Counted from the stretch's first letter, positions 20,865 to 33,413 are shown. The stretch is DNA of 64,000 bases from Craspedostauros australis (GCA_026770025.1 JAMXDE010000018.1:1364001-1428000), one strand, 5' to 3'. A program made the numbers and translations. The notes: generated by a model not told the origin, from the sequence alone.

Positions 20865-23133
20865 GAGGAAATTCATTAACCAGCCCTTTTGAAGTGCCGA
20901 TTTGCATCAACCAGCCTGTTTTTGCAACACTTAGTGGCACAAAACGTCCAATTGTCCATGCGACATCCCACCGACACAGGGATTTCGCATCGACTGGCAT
21001 GGTTAGTGCATAAATATAGACTACCTGTACCACACAGGAAAACTTCAAGCCACATCATATTGTACATGTTTATCATCAGCTTCATATTGCCAGTGTAGTC
21101 CAAACGAATGTACACCATCCAATGAGGGAAATACGTGACTACTTTAGTTGTAGATATGTACATCATCCATCTGTTTGCTCCAATTTCTTGCGTTGTGGAT
21201 CGTATTCTGACGACATCTTCATTGCAAGGGCAAATATAGTACAGTTTAACAAATTTAGCGCATCGAAGGCATTCCAATGGGTATACAAATAGCTTGTGAG
21301 TGACTGGATTCATCTAGAAGGTGTTTCGGATTGTATGCGGCCAAATCACGGGATACCGCACGGTGGCTGTGTGCGGTGTGCATGGTGTTGACCAAACCTT
21401 CGTATGAAAGATTCAACATATACCATTCCACCAATGCCATCATAGCAACGGCGCTTCTATGGGTATGGGGTGGCTTGCGAAGATCTGGGTCTTTCTGGAA
21501 GGAGTGCTGGCACCCAAATCTATGAATCTGGTGATACTGTGCGGTACGCATGGCGTTGTACTGTACTCCGCACATCTATGCATTCAGCAGGCCGTTTTGA
21601 GAGGTTCAACCAACCTCACTACTCCAATCATACTGCATAGAGTACGGACATGAATTTTGAAGTATTTGATCCATCAGGAACGGATCCAATTCTATGGATG
21701 CAGATATCACGCAGTAGTGATTGGTACGCATCGCACTGTACATTAATTTGGATGTTTGTACACAGGAACTGGCAACTGTATTCCAATCCAACGCTCCGAC
21801 TACTCCAATCATACGCCAAAGAGTATGAAAATGAAGTTTGAAGTTCTTCATCCGTTTGGAAGGGATCGCAATCTATGGATGCTGATATCACACTGTACTA
21901 AACAGTCCGCGTCACGCTGTATAGCGTTCTGAGAATACGTGCATATCAAGTGTTGGCCATATTGTAATCGAATGCTTGGATGACTCCGATCACACTCTAA
22001 TGGGTGCGGCCATGAAGTTAAGTATTGAATCCATCTGGAAGCAATCCAAAGCTGGGGATATGGATATCTGGTGACGCTGTTTGGGAGGGGGCTCTACGAT
22101 GCGCATTGCGCTGTGCAGCCTTCTGCGGATATATTCATTCAGCCAGCTGGCTTGAGAGATCCGACCAACCGCGTTGCGTCAAGTAGACTCCGAAGGCTGC
22201 GGCCATCAAGGTTGAAGTCCCATATCTGTTTGGAAGGGGTCCATTTCTACGGATGCTGAAGTGGAGTGTCACTGAGCGGCGTCATGACATGTGGATCACC
22301 TGGGCGCATACCGATACGTCTTCCTGGAAGATTCACGGCTTCAAACTCCATGTCCGTGCTCTGTGGAATGCGTTCGGATTAACCAAAGCGTTGGATTGGA
22401 ATATGACCGCCAATGTCTATGCACATATTCTCAGAACGCTGCACAGCATGACGCGTACTGTTCAGAACTGCGTGATATCAGCATCCGTAGAATTGGATCC
22501 CTTCCTGACGGATCAAGGACTTCAAACTTCATGTCCTTACTCTTTGGAGTGTTCTTGGAGTGATGTGGCTGATCGGATCTCTCAAAATGACCTGCCGAAT
22601 GCATAGATATGCAGAAGACTGTACAGCACGATGCGCACCACCCAGTATCATGCGATTCACAGATTTGGATACCAGCATCTCTTCCAGATGGATTTAGATG
22701 CCCGCATGCTAATGATATACCCATTGAAATGCTCTCCATGCTCTTATCTTGTTAGAATGTAATATTGTTGTCCTTTCCATAGAACATGTCATCAGAATAC
22801 GATCCACAGCACAAGGAATTGGAGCAAACAGATGGATGATGTACACATCTACAACTAAGGTAGCCATTTGTTCCTTTTACTAGATGCATTAAATTTTAGT
22901 GGACTATTTGATTGCATTCTATGGCGATTATGCTAAACATGTATGATGTGGCTTATACTTTTCGTGTGTAGTGCAGGTAGTCTACATTTATACCTAAACT
23001 TGCGAGTCGATGTGAGATTTTTTGTCCACGGGACGTCGCATGGACATTTGGACGTTTTGGGTCGCTAAGAAACACAAAACAGGCTGGTTGATGCAAATCG
23101 GCACTTCAAAAGGGCTGGTTAATGAATTTCCTC
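20865..23133. mobile_element. Non-autonomous Mutator-like foldback element, 2269 bp
   Basis: The ends are long imperfect inverted repeats of about 220 bases, starting GAGGAAATTCATTAACCAGC on the left and its complement on the right, bounded by a perfect 9-bp duplication. The interior (about 21250-22740) is built of degenerate units of roughly 180 bases with shared phrases such as TCTATGGATGCTGATATCAC and ACTCCAATCATAC. Units left of about 22250 run in one direction and those right of it run inverted, making the whole element a near palindrome. No transposase frame is present, so mobility must have come from an enzyme elsewhere. Confidence 0.8.
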
Positions 23134-23142
23134 CACATTTTT
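23134..23142. repeat. MULE target-site duplication, right copy
   Basis: Exact CACATTTTT following the right TIR end GAATTTCCTC. Confidence 0.8.
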
Positions 23143-23370
23143 TGGATTCTTCGTGTTGTTGCGTGTAAACTTGTGCACACAGCGATTTTGCATTGAGACG
23201 CACCTCCTCCGTTCTTTTTTACACAATAACAGCAATCAACACTGACTCTACTCTGCATTATATTGTCTTTTTCTACTGTTATGATACTGTTGTGCTACTG
23301 TTATGCTACAGTCATCCTTGCGGGCCTCTTGTGCGTGGAATACGTTGGTGTACATAATTCGTATTGCATA

Positions 23371-25067
23371 TCATCGTTTCCGCTTCCTTCCATGCAGACC
23401 GTGAGTTATGACCTCTGTATCTCTGCTCTGGATCTTGGCTTCGGCGGCTGCCTTGTGCACAGCTTGTATTGCTGCTTCCAGATTCAGGACAGGCACCCTT
23501 GAGCTAATTCTTGTGGCTGTGTTTGTTTGATTTGCCTTGGCAGTGGTGGTTTCACCGTCAGCATTGTCATTGCTTTCGTTGCTCATCTCTCTTGCTATCT
23601 CTGTTACTGCATTTGTAGCTGTGGTGGTTGTCTCATCTGTGTTTGCGCTGATAAAGGCGTTCATTGTGGTGGCTTCTCTCATTGATGCTGGGCCTTCACC
23701 TTCTCTACCCATTCGACAGGCTCCTTGTGCACAATTCGATGACATAAGTTGTGAACAATGATTGCGTCCGCTCCTTTTGCGATGTTTCTTAATGTCATGG
23801 TTAGGGCAATGCCACATGCCATGAGCCACTCCTGTTTGTCAGCTTTGATGTATCAGCAAGCATACAAGTTGCATCCTGGACAGATCCAGTGTCTACACAC
23901 TGAACAGGCAACACAGGTTCCCCTCACGTCTGGACAGTACCTTGCTGCATGCTCACCCTGCCGCAATCATTTGGTCATTTTTATCTCCTCCTTGGGATCC
24001 ATCGTGGATAGGCTGGCAAGCATTCCTTTTTTGTTTTGACGGTCCTCGGGGCATCCCCGTGGCTGCATCTCGCCATCTTCGACGGCTGACCCGCCTGCTG
24101 GAATGATATCAGTGTTGTGGGTCGCTGTCTCCGTGCCTCCCTTTTGTTTCTTGCCCTTTCTTTCGTCTGCAGCCATGACTGCGAGCAACTTGCGCAACCG
24201 AGCAATGATTCATCCCATCACCTTATTCAGGCTTCATTCATGATTTACTCTGCTGGGATAATGTTCGATGGTGCCAGTGTGGCCTGCTTCAATTTCATGA
24301 TCGGAGTGTGCCTCTGTTGCATAGTGAATCAATCAATGCAGTGCCACAAACATGGTTTGTAGCTGTCAACCGACTGCTATGCAATGGATTGTTGCAATGA
24401 GTGGGGACGCTTTGTGCTGCTGGATGAGCTTTGTTGTTATGTCAGACCCACCATTCAGGCATTTCCATACAGCACAGTTCAGGGGAGGAACGTCTTCACT
24501 GGAGGTACTGGGAAAGCAAGAATGTTGTGGTGGGTTTGTCAAATCTTCTTGTGATGGAATACATCATCCCCTGTGATGTTCCGCAGGTTCTTGCTTGCCC
24601 TGCAGATCTTGTTCGTCTTTGGGTTCAGCTTGAGAAACTCTGTATGGAGCGTCTTGGATGATTGCTGATCTGCCTCTGGAATTTCAGGGAAGGCAAACGC
24701 CAAGAGCAAACGGGATGCATCTTCAGGAACGTTCTCAGAATGATGCAAGAGGCCAAGGGAAAACCTCGTTCCTACAAGGCACAGGATGTTTCCCTTTTTG
24801 TCTCCTGTCACCCAATCGAGCGTTCATGTAAGTCAGTGGTTGTGGAAAAGGGATCCACAGTTGTGTGAGAAGACAGATGAGGTTGGTACGGAACAAGGTG
24901 AAGCCATTCGGATATGGAGAACCTGTGTTGCATTTGCCACAAGGCGCACTTACCGATCACAATCAGAGCTCCTCTCACACCATAGACACATATGCATGGT
25001 GAAGCACCTGAATCATTTCTTCGTCTGCCCGGAAGAGTGAGCGATACGTTTCATCTTGTGCATTCAG
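23371..25067 (-). pseudogene. Degenerate transposase, C-terminal part (Cys-rich end)
   Basis: Reading on the minus strand from 25067, protein-like segments alternate between frames, which points to several frameshifts. First comes LNAQDETYRSLFRADEEM with a helix (QVLHHAYV), then GALIVIGKCALWQMQHRF, then a long stretch at 24539-24811 (LVGTRFSLGLLHHSENV), then CAVWKCLNGGSDITTKLIQQ. A Cys cluster follows near 23830-23930 (CVACSVCRHWICPGC), and the end is Lys/Arg-rich (GLHGRKRKR, stop about 23371). The WKxLxGGSD segment plus terminal Cys-rich finger suggests a piggyBac-like (DDE_Tnp_1_7) transposase, by inference only. Stops inside the best frame are all TGA. The gene was continuous with the piece at 33430-35496 before the LINE inserted. 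Confidence 0.5.
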
Positions 25068-25083
25068 ATATAGATGGGTGCTA
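25068..25083. repeat. LINE target-site duplication, left copy
   Basis: The 16-base ATATAGATGGGTGCTA is repeated exactly at 33414-33429 on the other side of the LINE. Confidence 0.85.
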
Positions 25084-25239
25084 AAATAAATAAAAACGCA
25101 AAGATTAAACCCTCTTATGAGGCTGCGCCGGTGGCGCTTTTCTCCGCCTCCTTTCAACCTCGCGCCTGGCGCGAGGGGAGCACGGAATCTGTGTGTTGTG
25201 ATTTTGTGTAATATGCATGTCCGGTTCGCTGGAGCTGCA

Positions 25240-28200
25240 TCAACCTTGACCTAGGTCGGGGTGCGCTTGCCGGCGACATTGGAGCCACTTGAGCAGGGCG
25301 CCAGAGGCGGCCGGCTCGTGGATCGCTAACGCTGCTTGCTCTACCCATACCGCGATCAGAGGTATCGCCGCATCTTCACTCGGCTTCGTTTGAAGAAGGC
25401 GTTGATGAAGTATCTGGTCCTGCTCGAGGCGGAGCCGAAGTGATTGCGCCCTATCTCGCAGGGACTGAATCATTTCGGCTTCGGCCGAGGTTGGACTTTC
25501 GAATTGGGCCTCGTTTCGTGACGCCCACTGATCCCACGCTATATGCCATATACGTCGCACCAGTTGCCGTGCCCACTTTGAGGCTGATCTTCTCGACTTT
25601 TGCTGCTGCAAGAATTCTTGTTGGAGAGATATCCAGTCTTGGACTAGCAGCCCCTGCCGCAATGCGACCGGGCCGACCGATCTCTGTCTGCGTGCCGCCT
25701 CATGAAGCTGGCCGCCTTGACTTGTTGCCCAGAGATACGCCGATCCTTCGAGCTGGCTGCGTAGGATGGCCAGAATGACAGTAGTGACCCCCGGCGCTGT
25801 AGGATATCGCCTGAGCCACCTGCCAATGTCCTTCAGATGACGACGTGCGACTCCTCGGCGATCCTCTCCTGGGCATCGCCAGAAATGCTGCGCGTCCTCT
25901 CGTGCGTCGCAGCTGGGACACGCATCTGACTGCCTGAGACCCCACCGCTTCATTCGCGACCCCATTGGAGCCTCTCCTGTGATTAGTTTGACGGTCAGCA
26001 GGCGTCAGGTGAAGCTGAGCTCCCGAAGAGCTGTCCCTACCGCGTCCCACGCCACATGTATGGCTTGATCCACCACCTTTCTGGATGCCAGCACTTGCAC
26101 CGACTCCCTGAATGTTGGAGCGTGCGCCACTGTCCTGTATGCTATCCGTGTCAACTTCCTTCGGTTCGCGAACGAGACTCTTTCTCCATGTATATGGCCA
26201 CCATAGACCGCCGAGGCTGGCAACGAAAGCCTCGCTGCTGTTGCCAACTTGTCCGCGATGATGTTCATGTGCGCCCATTGGTCGAGGGAGCTCCAGCTGG
26301 CTTGATCGTCCTGATGCCCCTTAACATGGCGCCCATTGACTCGGATGGGTATTTCATGGCGGAGATTTCGCACCGCCCGCAGCATATCGGCGTCGGTTGA
26401 CGCGGGTGACAGGCTCCATTCCAGGTCCAGGGCATGTAGAGCTCCGACGTTGTCGCAGCCCACCACCACTGCGCCAGCGGTGATGCCGTAGACTTCACAG
26501 ACCGTAGCCACTATCACGAGCACTCCGTACATACCCGCAAGCTCTGCGCGATGGGACTGCATGGTCCCGTCCGTAGCAGGTGCCAAGTTCGTTATCAGAA
26601 GCTGTGCCGTTTCGCCATTGCACTTTGCGAGGAGAACTGCGCCCGACGCGCCTGTACCGTTGGCCACGGACCCGTCGCTGCACGCCATGAGCGTACCTCG
26701 CTGAGCTGCCTTGGCCACTGTGTCCCAGCTGCCTTGAATTTCGTATCTCCGAACTGACCATTTCTTCGACGATGGCAGCCTCATCAACGCTTCGTCCATG
26801 CCTACCGAGCTCGCTCGGTCGGGCTGGATTCCTTGCGCTGTATTCGTGATGATGATCTGTGCTCCCTGCCAGTAGCCGTCGGCCACATGTGATGCCTCGT
26901 CTGAGTTCCCTTCCATGAGTTCGTAGGCCCGTCGTCTGCCCCGCTGTGGCACCCGTCGAAACTGCTGCTGTGATAGCGGTAGGCTCACTCTGTCACTGGC
27001 GGGGTCCCAGAACACCTCCGGCCGTTGCGACGAGTACTCGTTCCAGTCTCCCAGCGCTTGCCCCAACCTTGCCGACTGGGTGCGCGACGCTTGGAATAGT
27101 CCTCGGATGGCTTGACTCCACAAGCGCCAACTTGCGCTGCCAATGCTTCCCACTGGCGGCCACCGCATACAAGATTGCCGAAGAGGGATGTGACCTGGCT
27201 GCTCCGCTGCTGGGTGAAGATTGCAGCCGTCCGCCGTGACGATGTCCGACATCCAAAAGACTTGCTTGGATACCCTGCATAGATTGACAATTCGCTCCGC
27301 TTGTTGCCCGAGCTTGAGGGCTTTGATGCGCACCATGATCGGCGCATCACGTTCTCGTGGGGCGTGCAGTATCCGGTTCTCCCACTGCACTGTAATGCCC
27401 ACCCTCTTTGTTTCCAGCCACACAGCCTTCATCCAGGATTCCGAAGCAAGATGGCTCCATGCGCTAGGCTCCATGCTCATCACGTCCGGTACGCCGACTT
27501 GAATTGTCATCAACTCCACCAGAGTGTGCATGAGCTTTCCCGTCAGCGTGCTCCGCATCCAATGCCGCGCCAGGGCTTCGAGATGCTTCGTTACTTGCAC
27601 ATAGTACAGGTGATGCACCTCCATGCCCAGCCCTTCTGACGCCCGAATATGATCTTTCTTGACATGTTACGCTGCAGACCTGCTGCTGGAAGTGACGCCA
27701 ACAGGACCGGCCGCATGATTCGCTCACATGCCTCGTTCGTGAAGGTTGCGCTCATTAGCGGGTATTCCAGCGCCTTCCAGATGGTCGCCTTCATTGCTAT
27801 CCAAGCATGTATTCGGAGCATGCGACTTCGCCTCATTTTGTCCGCCCACTGGTTGGCCTTCTTTGTGTAGTACTGCTCGTTATCATCCTGAATCCCATCG
27901 TGTCGCACCATTACCCCCAGCGCCTTGCGCGCTTGATCAACGTGGAGCCTCACAAGCGTCGACCGCTGCTGGCTGTCCGGTTGTCGGATGCTGATGTCAC
28001 CTGGCTGCTCGGCGACACTCTTATACTGCCACGCCTGGCCATCCCACTTGAACGCCATGAGGTACCAATAACTTTTTCTGGGCTCGAGTGCACCTCCTGT
28101 CGCTCGCAGCATTCCCTCCCATGAATCAACCACTTGCTGAATTTCTGATATGCATGCTTCTGGGTCGTTTACGTCTGCTTTGATTGTGTGTATGAGATCC

Positions 28201-30719
28201 GTGTCGTCCACGAAGGAAAAGCATACCAATTTGGTGCTGACCGATTGGGTGGGGCTAACCGACGCGAAGCCGTATCCTTGGGCCGACATCGCCTTCATGA
28301 TCGGGGAACTCATTGCCACCCATCCAGCGGGAGATATTCCGAGCCCCTGCAGCAATCCTTGTAGCTTGGACCCGCGGTGAGGGTATGTGCGCGTAGATTT
28401 GCCAAACCCTGTGAGCACGTGATGTCGCATAGACTGTACTGCTGCCGTCACGCTGCGACCGACCACTTCTGGCACCCCTATCTGTTGCATGCTGAGCTCC
28501 AGAGGTACATGCGCCATTCTGTCGTAGCAGCTTTTCGCATCATTTGAGCAGATGCAGCTGGAGGATGCCGTCAACCGCACGATGTCGTCCGTCATTCGAT
28601 TGTTCAGACTGACCTCTGCTGCGCTGCGTTGCTTCCGGCTTCCATATTGTTCGTCTGGCAGTAGGTGATGCTTTTCCGCGTGTCTCATCATTATTTTCCC
28701 TATCCATTTCAGATTGGCATTGAAATCTCCCTCCACAAGGCTTATCGTTCGGAACCTGGAGACTCGAAAGTTGCCTGGCTCCTTTAATAAGGTGACATCG
28801 GTGCACACTAACCACCGTTGAAGGTTGTATCCAGTGCGCAGAGATATTTCCCTCATGACAGCGTCGACATGCGCGAGCTCGTCGGACCCAGCATTTGCTT
28901 TCCATAGACCAAAGTGAAGCCCTGATGGACCTGATGTGGTTCTTTCGCGCGCCTTCGACCACAACCTCTGATGACTCTCCGTCGTGACAGCTAGGTCCGA
29001 CTCTTCCCATGGGATGACTTCAGTCTGGCTGAGAGCTTCCAACAGTTTGGTCGTGTGTAGGTCGAGCTTTCGTTGGTGCCGCCGACTTGCTCCTTGCGCT
29101 CCGTATTTTTGCACGTCTCGCGCGACTGCCGGTTGTTGGAGAGGAGTTACATACGCCTGCCGGTACTTGGCTTCGTTGGCTCGCATGCATTGCTCGATGA
29201 CTGCGTGCTCTCGATCGTACACCTGTTCTTCTCCGTCGGGATTGGTCGCGATCACCATCGTCACTTTGCCACTCGAGTCATATTCCCCGACCGCCGCTCG
29301 TATAGCCTTGAACGTCTCCACTGTCTCCTCTCGCTTTTGTATAGAGATCAGAGCTGCTGCTGACGTTGTGTTGCCGTCTTTGGCCATCTCCGCCGCTCTG
29401 GATTGTAGGAATGTTTGTCTGTGTTTGAGGGCGTTTTTCTTGGCAGTCTTCCAACGGGAGTGCGCTCGCTTCCGCTTATCTTCCAATTCGTCCTTGCTGA
29501 GAGTTGCTGTTCGCGTGGCAATGCCTGCCTGCTTCTTTGCTCGCTCATACCATCTGGAACTGACTTTCTTGCCGTTCCTCCTCTTCCATGCCAGATTCCA
29601 AAATTGTTTCTCCATGGCTCTTCGCTTTATCTCCGGTGAAAATGGAACTCTTCCTGTGTGGATTGGACGAGCTCCTTTCTCTGCTTGGAGCATGATTCTC
29701 GCCCTGTCTTGATTGATGGACTCCATGGTAGCCGCTTGTGCCGATGTGAGTTGATTCGATGCGCCAACTGCCTTTCGGAGCTCGTCAACGCGCCCTCGAA
29801 TGTTCTTGTCACGATATTGTGCTGACACCGCCTTCTGGTACCTCCGAACTGTGATCGGTCTGTTGAGCTGAACTCTGCGTCCCTCGAACTTCTTGGTGGG
29901 CTTGCTGGTTGTGCCAAAGATGGATTCTTGGGAGACTTCAATCCATGCAGTCCTGTGGTCCCATGGACCGAAGGCGCTGAAGCCTGATCTCACCACCTGC
30001 ACCGACTCTGACACCCACAGCCCGTCGATGACTCGATTAGATCGAGCACGCACGCTGGTTGACACTCCTGGAGCGTTTGGATGTCGGCTGAGGATGGACT
30101 CCTGCATGTGCTGTCTTTGCATCATAGTCGCCACCTGGGATTGTATCACCGGCATGTTGACGTCGCCGCCAACTATTATGGTTTCGCCTGCTTGTCGCCA
30201 TTCTTGAAGCGCCGCCTCCAGGTCGTGGATGAGGAGTTCGATGGGCGAGCTATCATTCCCTTGCGATTCCAGCCACGATGCCTGTTGGTTGTACACTGTG
30301 CCTGCACTTTGTCCTCCTTTGACAGGAACGTACACGCTCACGAATCGAACCGTGGAGTCCTGTCATCCTCTGACTGCTATGCTTGACCACCTTCCTAGCC
30401 GGCGTGGGTCATTCTCCAGACTTTTGTACCGCCCGGTTACGTTCCCCACGATTGTGCAAGCTGTCCCTCCCCATTGGCGCGTGCTCCCCAGCTTCTCCTT
30501 CTCATTGTATGCCAGCGCATGTCGTTCTGAGTGCATGTGTCGCTTTGCTCTTGTTTTCCATGAGTCGACCCTGCCCAGTTTCGACCAGTTGATGCCGATC
30601 TCCGTGAGTAAGGCAACGTCGATCTTCATTTGCTTCACCCACTGCCACACATCGTCATTCTTCCAATGTTTCGACTCGGCATGAAGGCATCCCACGTTGA
30701 GAGCGGCTATTCGTATCAT
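25240..30719 (-). pseudogene. LINE ORF2: APE endonuclease, reverse transcriptase, RNase H, zinc motif
   Basis: It starts at ATG 30719 (MIRIAALNVGCLHAESKHW, endonuclease strand 1). The endonuclease continues with IVGGDVNMPV, RVIDGLWVS and WDHRTAWIEV, the usual Asp/Asn and His residues. The reverse transcriptase has motif A (CSNDAKSCYDRMAH), motif B (GLLQGLGISPAGW) and motif C (FSFVDDTDLIH, near 28210). RNase H follows, with CSDGSV, SHRAELAGMYG, VVGCDNVGAL and HVKGHQDD. The end has a zinc-binding C-x2-C-x7-H motif (CPSCDAREDAQHFWRC). Breaks: TGA at 30363-30365, a frameshift near 27600-27640, and TGA at 26005-26007; the frame continues in register after each TGA. An RNase H after the RT is found in several LINE clades, including those of algae. 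Confidence 0.8.
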
Positions 30720-30858
30720 AGTGCCACCCTTTGTTCGCGGTGAGTCGCCCCAGTGCCGGTCGTGGAGGATCAGACCTTCCTGACTCCTTTCCTCCGGGTT
30801 TGCATCCGTTGGGCTTGCGGGGGTGGTTGGCGATGCTTCTCCTGCCCCCAGCCTCGCG

Positions 30859-33288
30859 TTAGTCTTGGTCCTCGCCCCTACCCTTGCTTGAGGCAGGTGG
30901 CGTGGCCGTGGACGCCTCCAATTGGGCGCGCAGTGCCGCTATGATTGACTCTTGGTTGAGGATCTTGTTCGATTGTTCTTGCACTCGAACTCGACTGGCC
31001 GCCAGCTCTTGGGCTTCCCTTGCCATTTTCATGGCCTCTTCGATCTCTGCGTCGATGTCATCCTGTTCTGTTTGGGATTCCGGAATGGTGTATCGTGATG
31101 AAGCTACTGACTTGCCGTACTCTGTTCCAAAGGTTTTGAAACTCTCGTCCTCCAATCTGGCTTTCTTTCGTTTGGGGGATGCGTTGTCGCTCTCCATGAG
31201 GTTGAGACCCTCGATGACGACATTTCCAAACCCCTCGTCCAATAAGAAGTCCATTTCTTCTTCCGTCTCCACGTCCACATAGTCTCCACTGGCGTCCTTC
31301 TTCATGGTGCTGCTCATCGCTACGATGTCTTCCGAGAACCATTTGTTCGTTGACTCGTTGATTTCCGTCGAACATCTGATGCCAATGGTGTGAATCAGAC
31401 CGACCGCCTGTGCAAACCGCTCCTCGAAGGCCACAATGTGAATCGCGTCTTCCTTGCCGTCCGCCATGTGAGTAGTGCTGACATCGTGGATGAGCGGATT
31501 GCCTTCGCTGGTTTGTTGTGACAGGAATTCTCGCAGAGTGATGGTGCCCGTTTCCGGATCCTTGGTATCTAACGCGAAATCTCCTTTGAGTTGCTCGTAT
31601 TTCAGCCTACGCACGTAGTTCTGGTGTTTCCGAATCATGGCTTGCACCTTCATCGCCGTCTTCGCTCCCATGACTGATGTGCCAGGTTTGGGCACGTATC
31701 TGTAGTTGAGTCCTTTGCGATCGCCATCTTTGGTGTTGAAGATTTTTCCAAGGAGTTTCGACGCCCTGCGCGCGTCCTTGACGTCCGCGTGCAGATGGAG
31801 CGCCATCCACGGAGAGTTGTACCAACTTCCACCGTCTTGCAGGTGCTTCGTTTTCACTTCTTCCGATACCTTCCCCATGAATTTCACCCTGCCGCCCACT
31901 TTGAGCTTGGCTCTCTTCTCCTCCAGCAACTGGTTGATGATCCCAAGCGTTTGTTTCGCCTTGGTGAAGTTGCCCGAATATGCCATGAAGCCTATCTCTG
32001 TTGTGTGTTCGGCGTCCTTCAAATCCTGGATGTACGCGTACTCTCCTTCATGGTATGCTCCTTCAAGCTCCGTGTTCCAGCTCGTGAACACCTGCATTTC
32101 GACGTTTGAGGACATCAGGATCTGTAGGTATACGTCTTCGCTTTTCGATGTCGGGTTGGCCCTGCCAATGTAGTATCTGAGATCTTTCCACATGGCTGGT
32201 ATGTCGGCCTCAGTGATGATGCATCCCTTTGCCTTGTTTTTCTTGTACCATGGGCTTATGACGAGACTTTGATCCATGCCTTTGGCTTCGTCGTACCACT
32301 GGCAAAAGCGCTCTTGGAAATCCCGAACTGGCGTTTTCGTGCCTTTGGGGATTTTGAGCCGCATTTCGAATCTTTCGTAGTATCGTCGTCTTGGGCTTGA
32401 CATTTGGGGCTGCTTCTTCTGATGCTTGGTCCATCCTTCACCGTCTGCTTCTGGGTTAGCGTTGCTCTCGTTTGCTGCCGGAGCTCGAGCTGTGCTGAGA
32501 TTGCCATCTTTATCTCTCGGTGCTGGCGATGTGATCTTGGTGTTCGTTGTGTAGGCTGTCAAATTGGCCTGCTTCAGAGGCTTCTTTGTTACCAACCCCA
32601 CGAGGTCGTAGCTGTCGTCGTCGCTGTCCATCTTCATTTCCTCGTCCGCTGAGTCCACTTCAGGAGGGGGTTTCTCCGCCATGTATTGGCAACCCATGTA
32701 GGCTGTTGCTGCCGCCCACAGAATCGTCATTTGGTTGGCTATCATCGATTTGCCTCCTGGCTTGGCTTCGTCCGAGAAGCATTTGGCCGGATCCGCAAGT
32801 GACAGGTCCACTACCAGTTGCTTGATCGCCTTTCTGTCTGGATCATCCGAGGGGACTTTGGACTTCCCCAACTTCGTGGTTCGCCCGTCCATCACTGTTT
32901 GGAAGAATACGGTCATGTTTTTGATGCTGGGCATGGTTGCTGACACCATGGAAGTATCTGCCTTCTCCCACATGGCTTTCTTGATGAGAGCTTTCTTCAC
33001 TTGGTTGTGCATTGCGCGCCCGTCTTCGCCGTACTTCTCGCTGGACTCGAATCCCTTCGCTTGCTGTGCGATCTCGTCGTTGAGTTTTTTCCACCGCGCC
33101 GCGTTCGGATCCCTCCAAGTCGTCGCTACTTCGCCCCGTGTCTCCATCAATTCGTCTTCGTTGCTGCTCGGATTTGGCTTGGGAGGGGGCTTGGGTGTTG
33201 CGGTTTGCACCGCTGGCCCATGCACCTCCGACATCTCGACGTCGTCTGCTTTATCCTCCGTGATTCTGACTTGCTTTGTCACCTTCAT
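30859..33288 (-). CDS. LINE ORF1 protein, 809 aa
   Basis: An unbroken frame from ATG 33288 to TAA. The N-terminus is charged and Pro-rich (TPKPPPKPNPSSNEDE). The middle is basic and contains HQKKQPQMSSPRRRYYERFE, followed by a compact region with many Trp and Tyr. The C-terminus (about 740-809) is a heptad-like Glu/Ala/Gln-rich helix (EEAMKMAREAQELAASRVRV). I see no CCHC knuckle or RRM signature. By position it should bind the LINE RNA and help form the ribonucleoprotein. It is separated from ORF2 by about 140 bases, so ORF2 would need reinitiation or separate initiation. Confidence 0.7.
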   Translation of the reverse strand: MKVTKQVRITEDKADDVEMSEVHGPAVQTATPKPPPKPNPSSNEDELMETRGEVATTWRDPNAARWKKLNDEIAQQAKGFESSEKYGEDGRAMHNQVKKALIKKAMWEKADTSMVSATMPSIKNMTVFFQTVMDGRTTKLGKSKVPSDDPDRKAIKQLVVDLSLADPAKCFSDEAKPGGKSMIANQMTILWAAATAYMGCQYMAEKPPPEVDSADEEMKMDSDDDSYDLVGLVTKKPLKQANLTAYTTNTKITSPAPRDKDGNLSTARAPAANESNANPEADGEGWTKHQKKQPQMSSPRRRYYERFEMRLKIPKGTKTPVRDFQERFCQWYDEAKGMDQSLVISPWYKKNKAKGCIITEADIPAMWKDLRYYIGRANPTSKSEDVYLQILMSSNVEMQVFTSWNTELEGAYHEGEYAYIQDLKDAEHTTEIGFMAYSGNFTKAKQTLGIINQLLEEKRAKLKVGGRVKFMGKVSEEVKTKHLQDGGSWYNSPWMALHLHADVKDARRASKLLGKIFNTKDGDRKGLNYRYVPKPGTSVMGAKTAMKVQAMIRKHQNYVRRLKYEQLKGDFALDTKDPETGTITLREFLSQQTSEGNPLIHDVSTTHMADGKEDAIHIVAFEERFAQAVGLIHTIGIRCSTEINESTNKWFSEDIVAMSSTMKKDASGDYVDVETEEEMDFLLDEGFGNVVIEGLNLMESDNASPKRKKARLEDESFKTFGTEYGKSVASSRYTIPESQTEQDDIDAEIEEAMKMAREAQELAASRVRVQEQSNKILNQESIIAALRAQLEASTATPPASSKGRGEDQD

Positions 33289-33413
33289 CGTCGTTTTGGA
33301 TCTTTCGTGTTACGTAGAATTTGCTGTAGATTTCGTACTTGATTTTGTTGATGTGTGTCGTTTTTGCTTTTACTAGTGTTATCGTTGTTTTTGTTTTTTC
33401 GGGTTCTGATATT

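Larger units (their letters stand above)
25084..33413 (-). mobile_element. Non-LTR retrotransposon (LINE) with two ORFs, 8330 bp
   Basis: A full-length element on the minus strand, bounded by a perfect 16-bp duplication. Order 5' to 3': a short leader, ORF1 (33288-30859), ORF2 with APE endonuclease, reverse transcriptase, RNase H and a terminal zinc-binding motif, then a short 3' end. The 3' end is not a poly(A) tail: on the coding strand it reads GCGTTTTTATTTATTT. It is inserted in the degenerate transposase gene, in the same orientation. ORF2 carries two TGA stops and one frameshift, so this copy is dead, but the unbroken ORF1 and perfect duplication suggest a fairly recent insertion. Confidence 0.85.

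Noticed and set aside
23700-25067. A minus-strand frame in which every stop for about 490 codons is TGA, suggesting UGA read as Trp
   Set aside because: In parts of this stretch another frame gives more convincing protein (for example 24539-24811), so the single frame is partly a shadow. Shadow frames are naturally rich in TGA, because codons ending in TG followed by A are common and TTA/CTA-type codons are rare. The region is better read as a frameshifted pseudogene.
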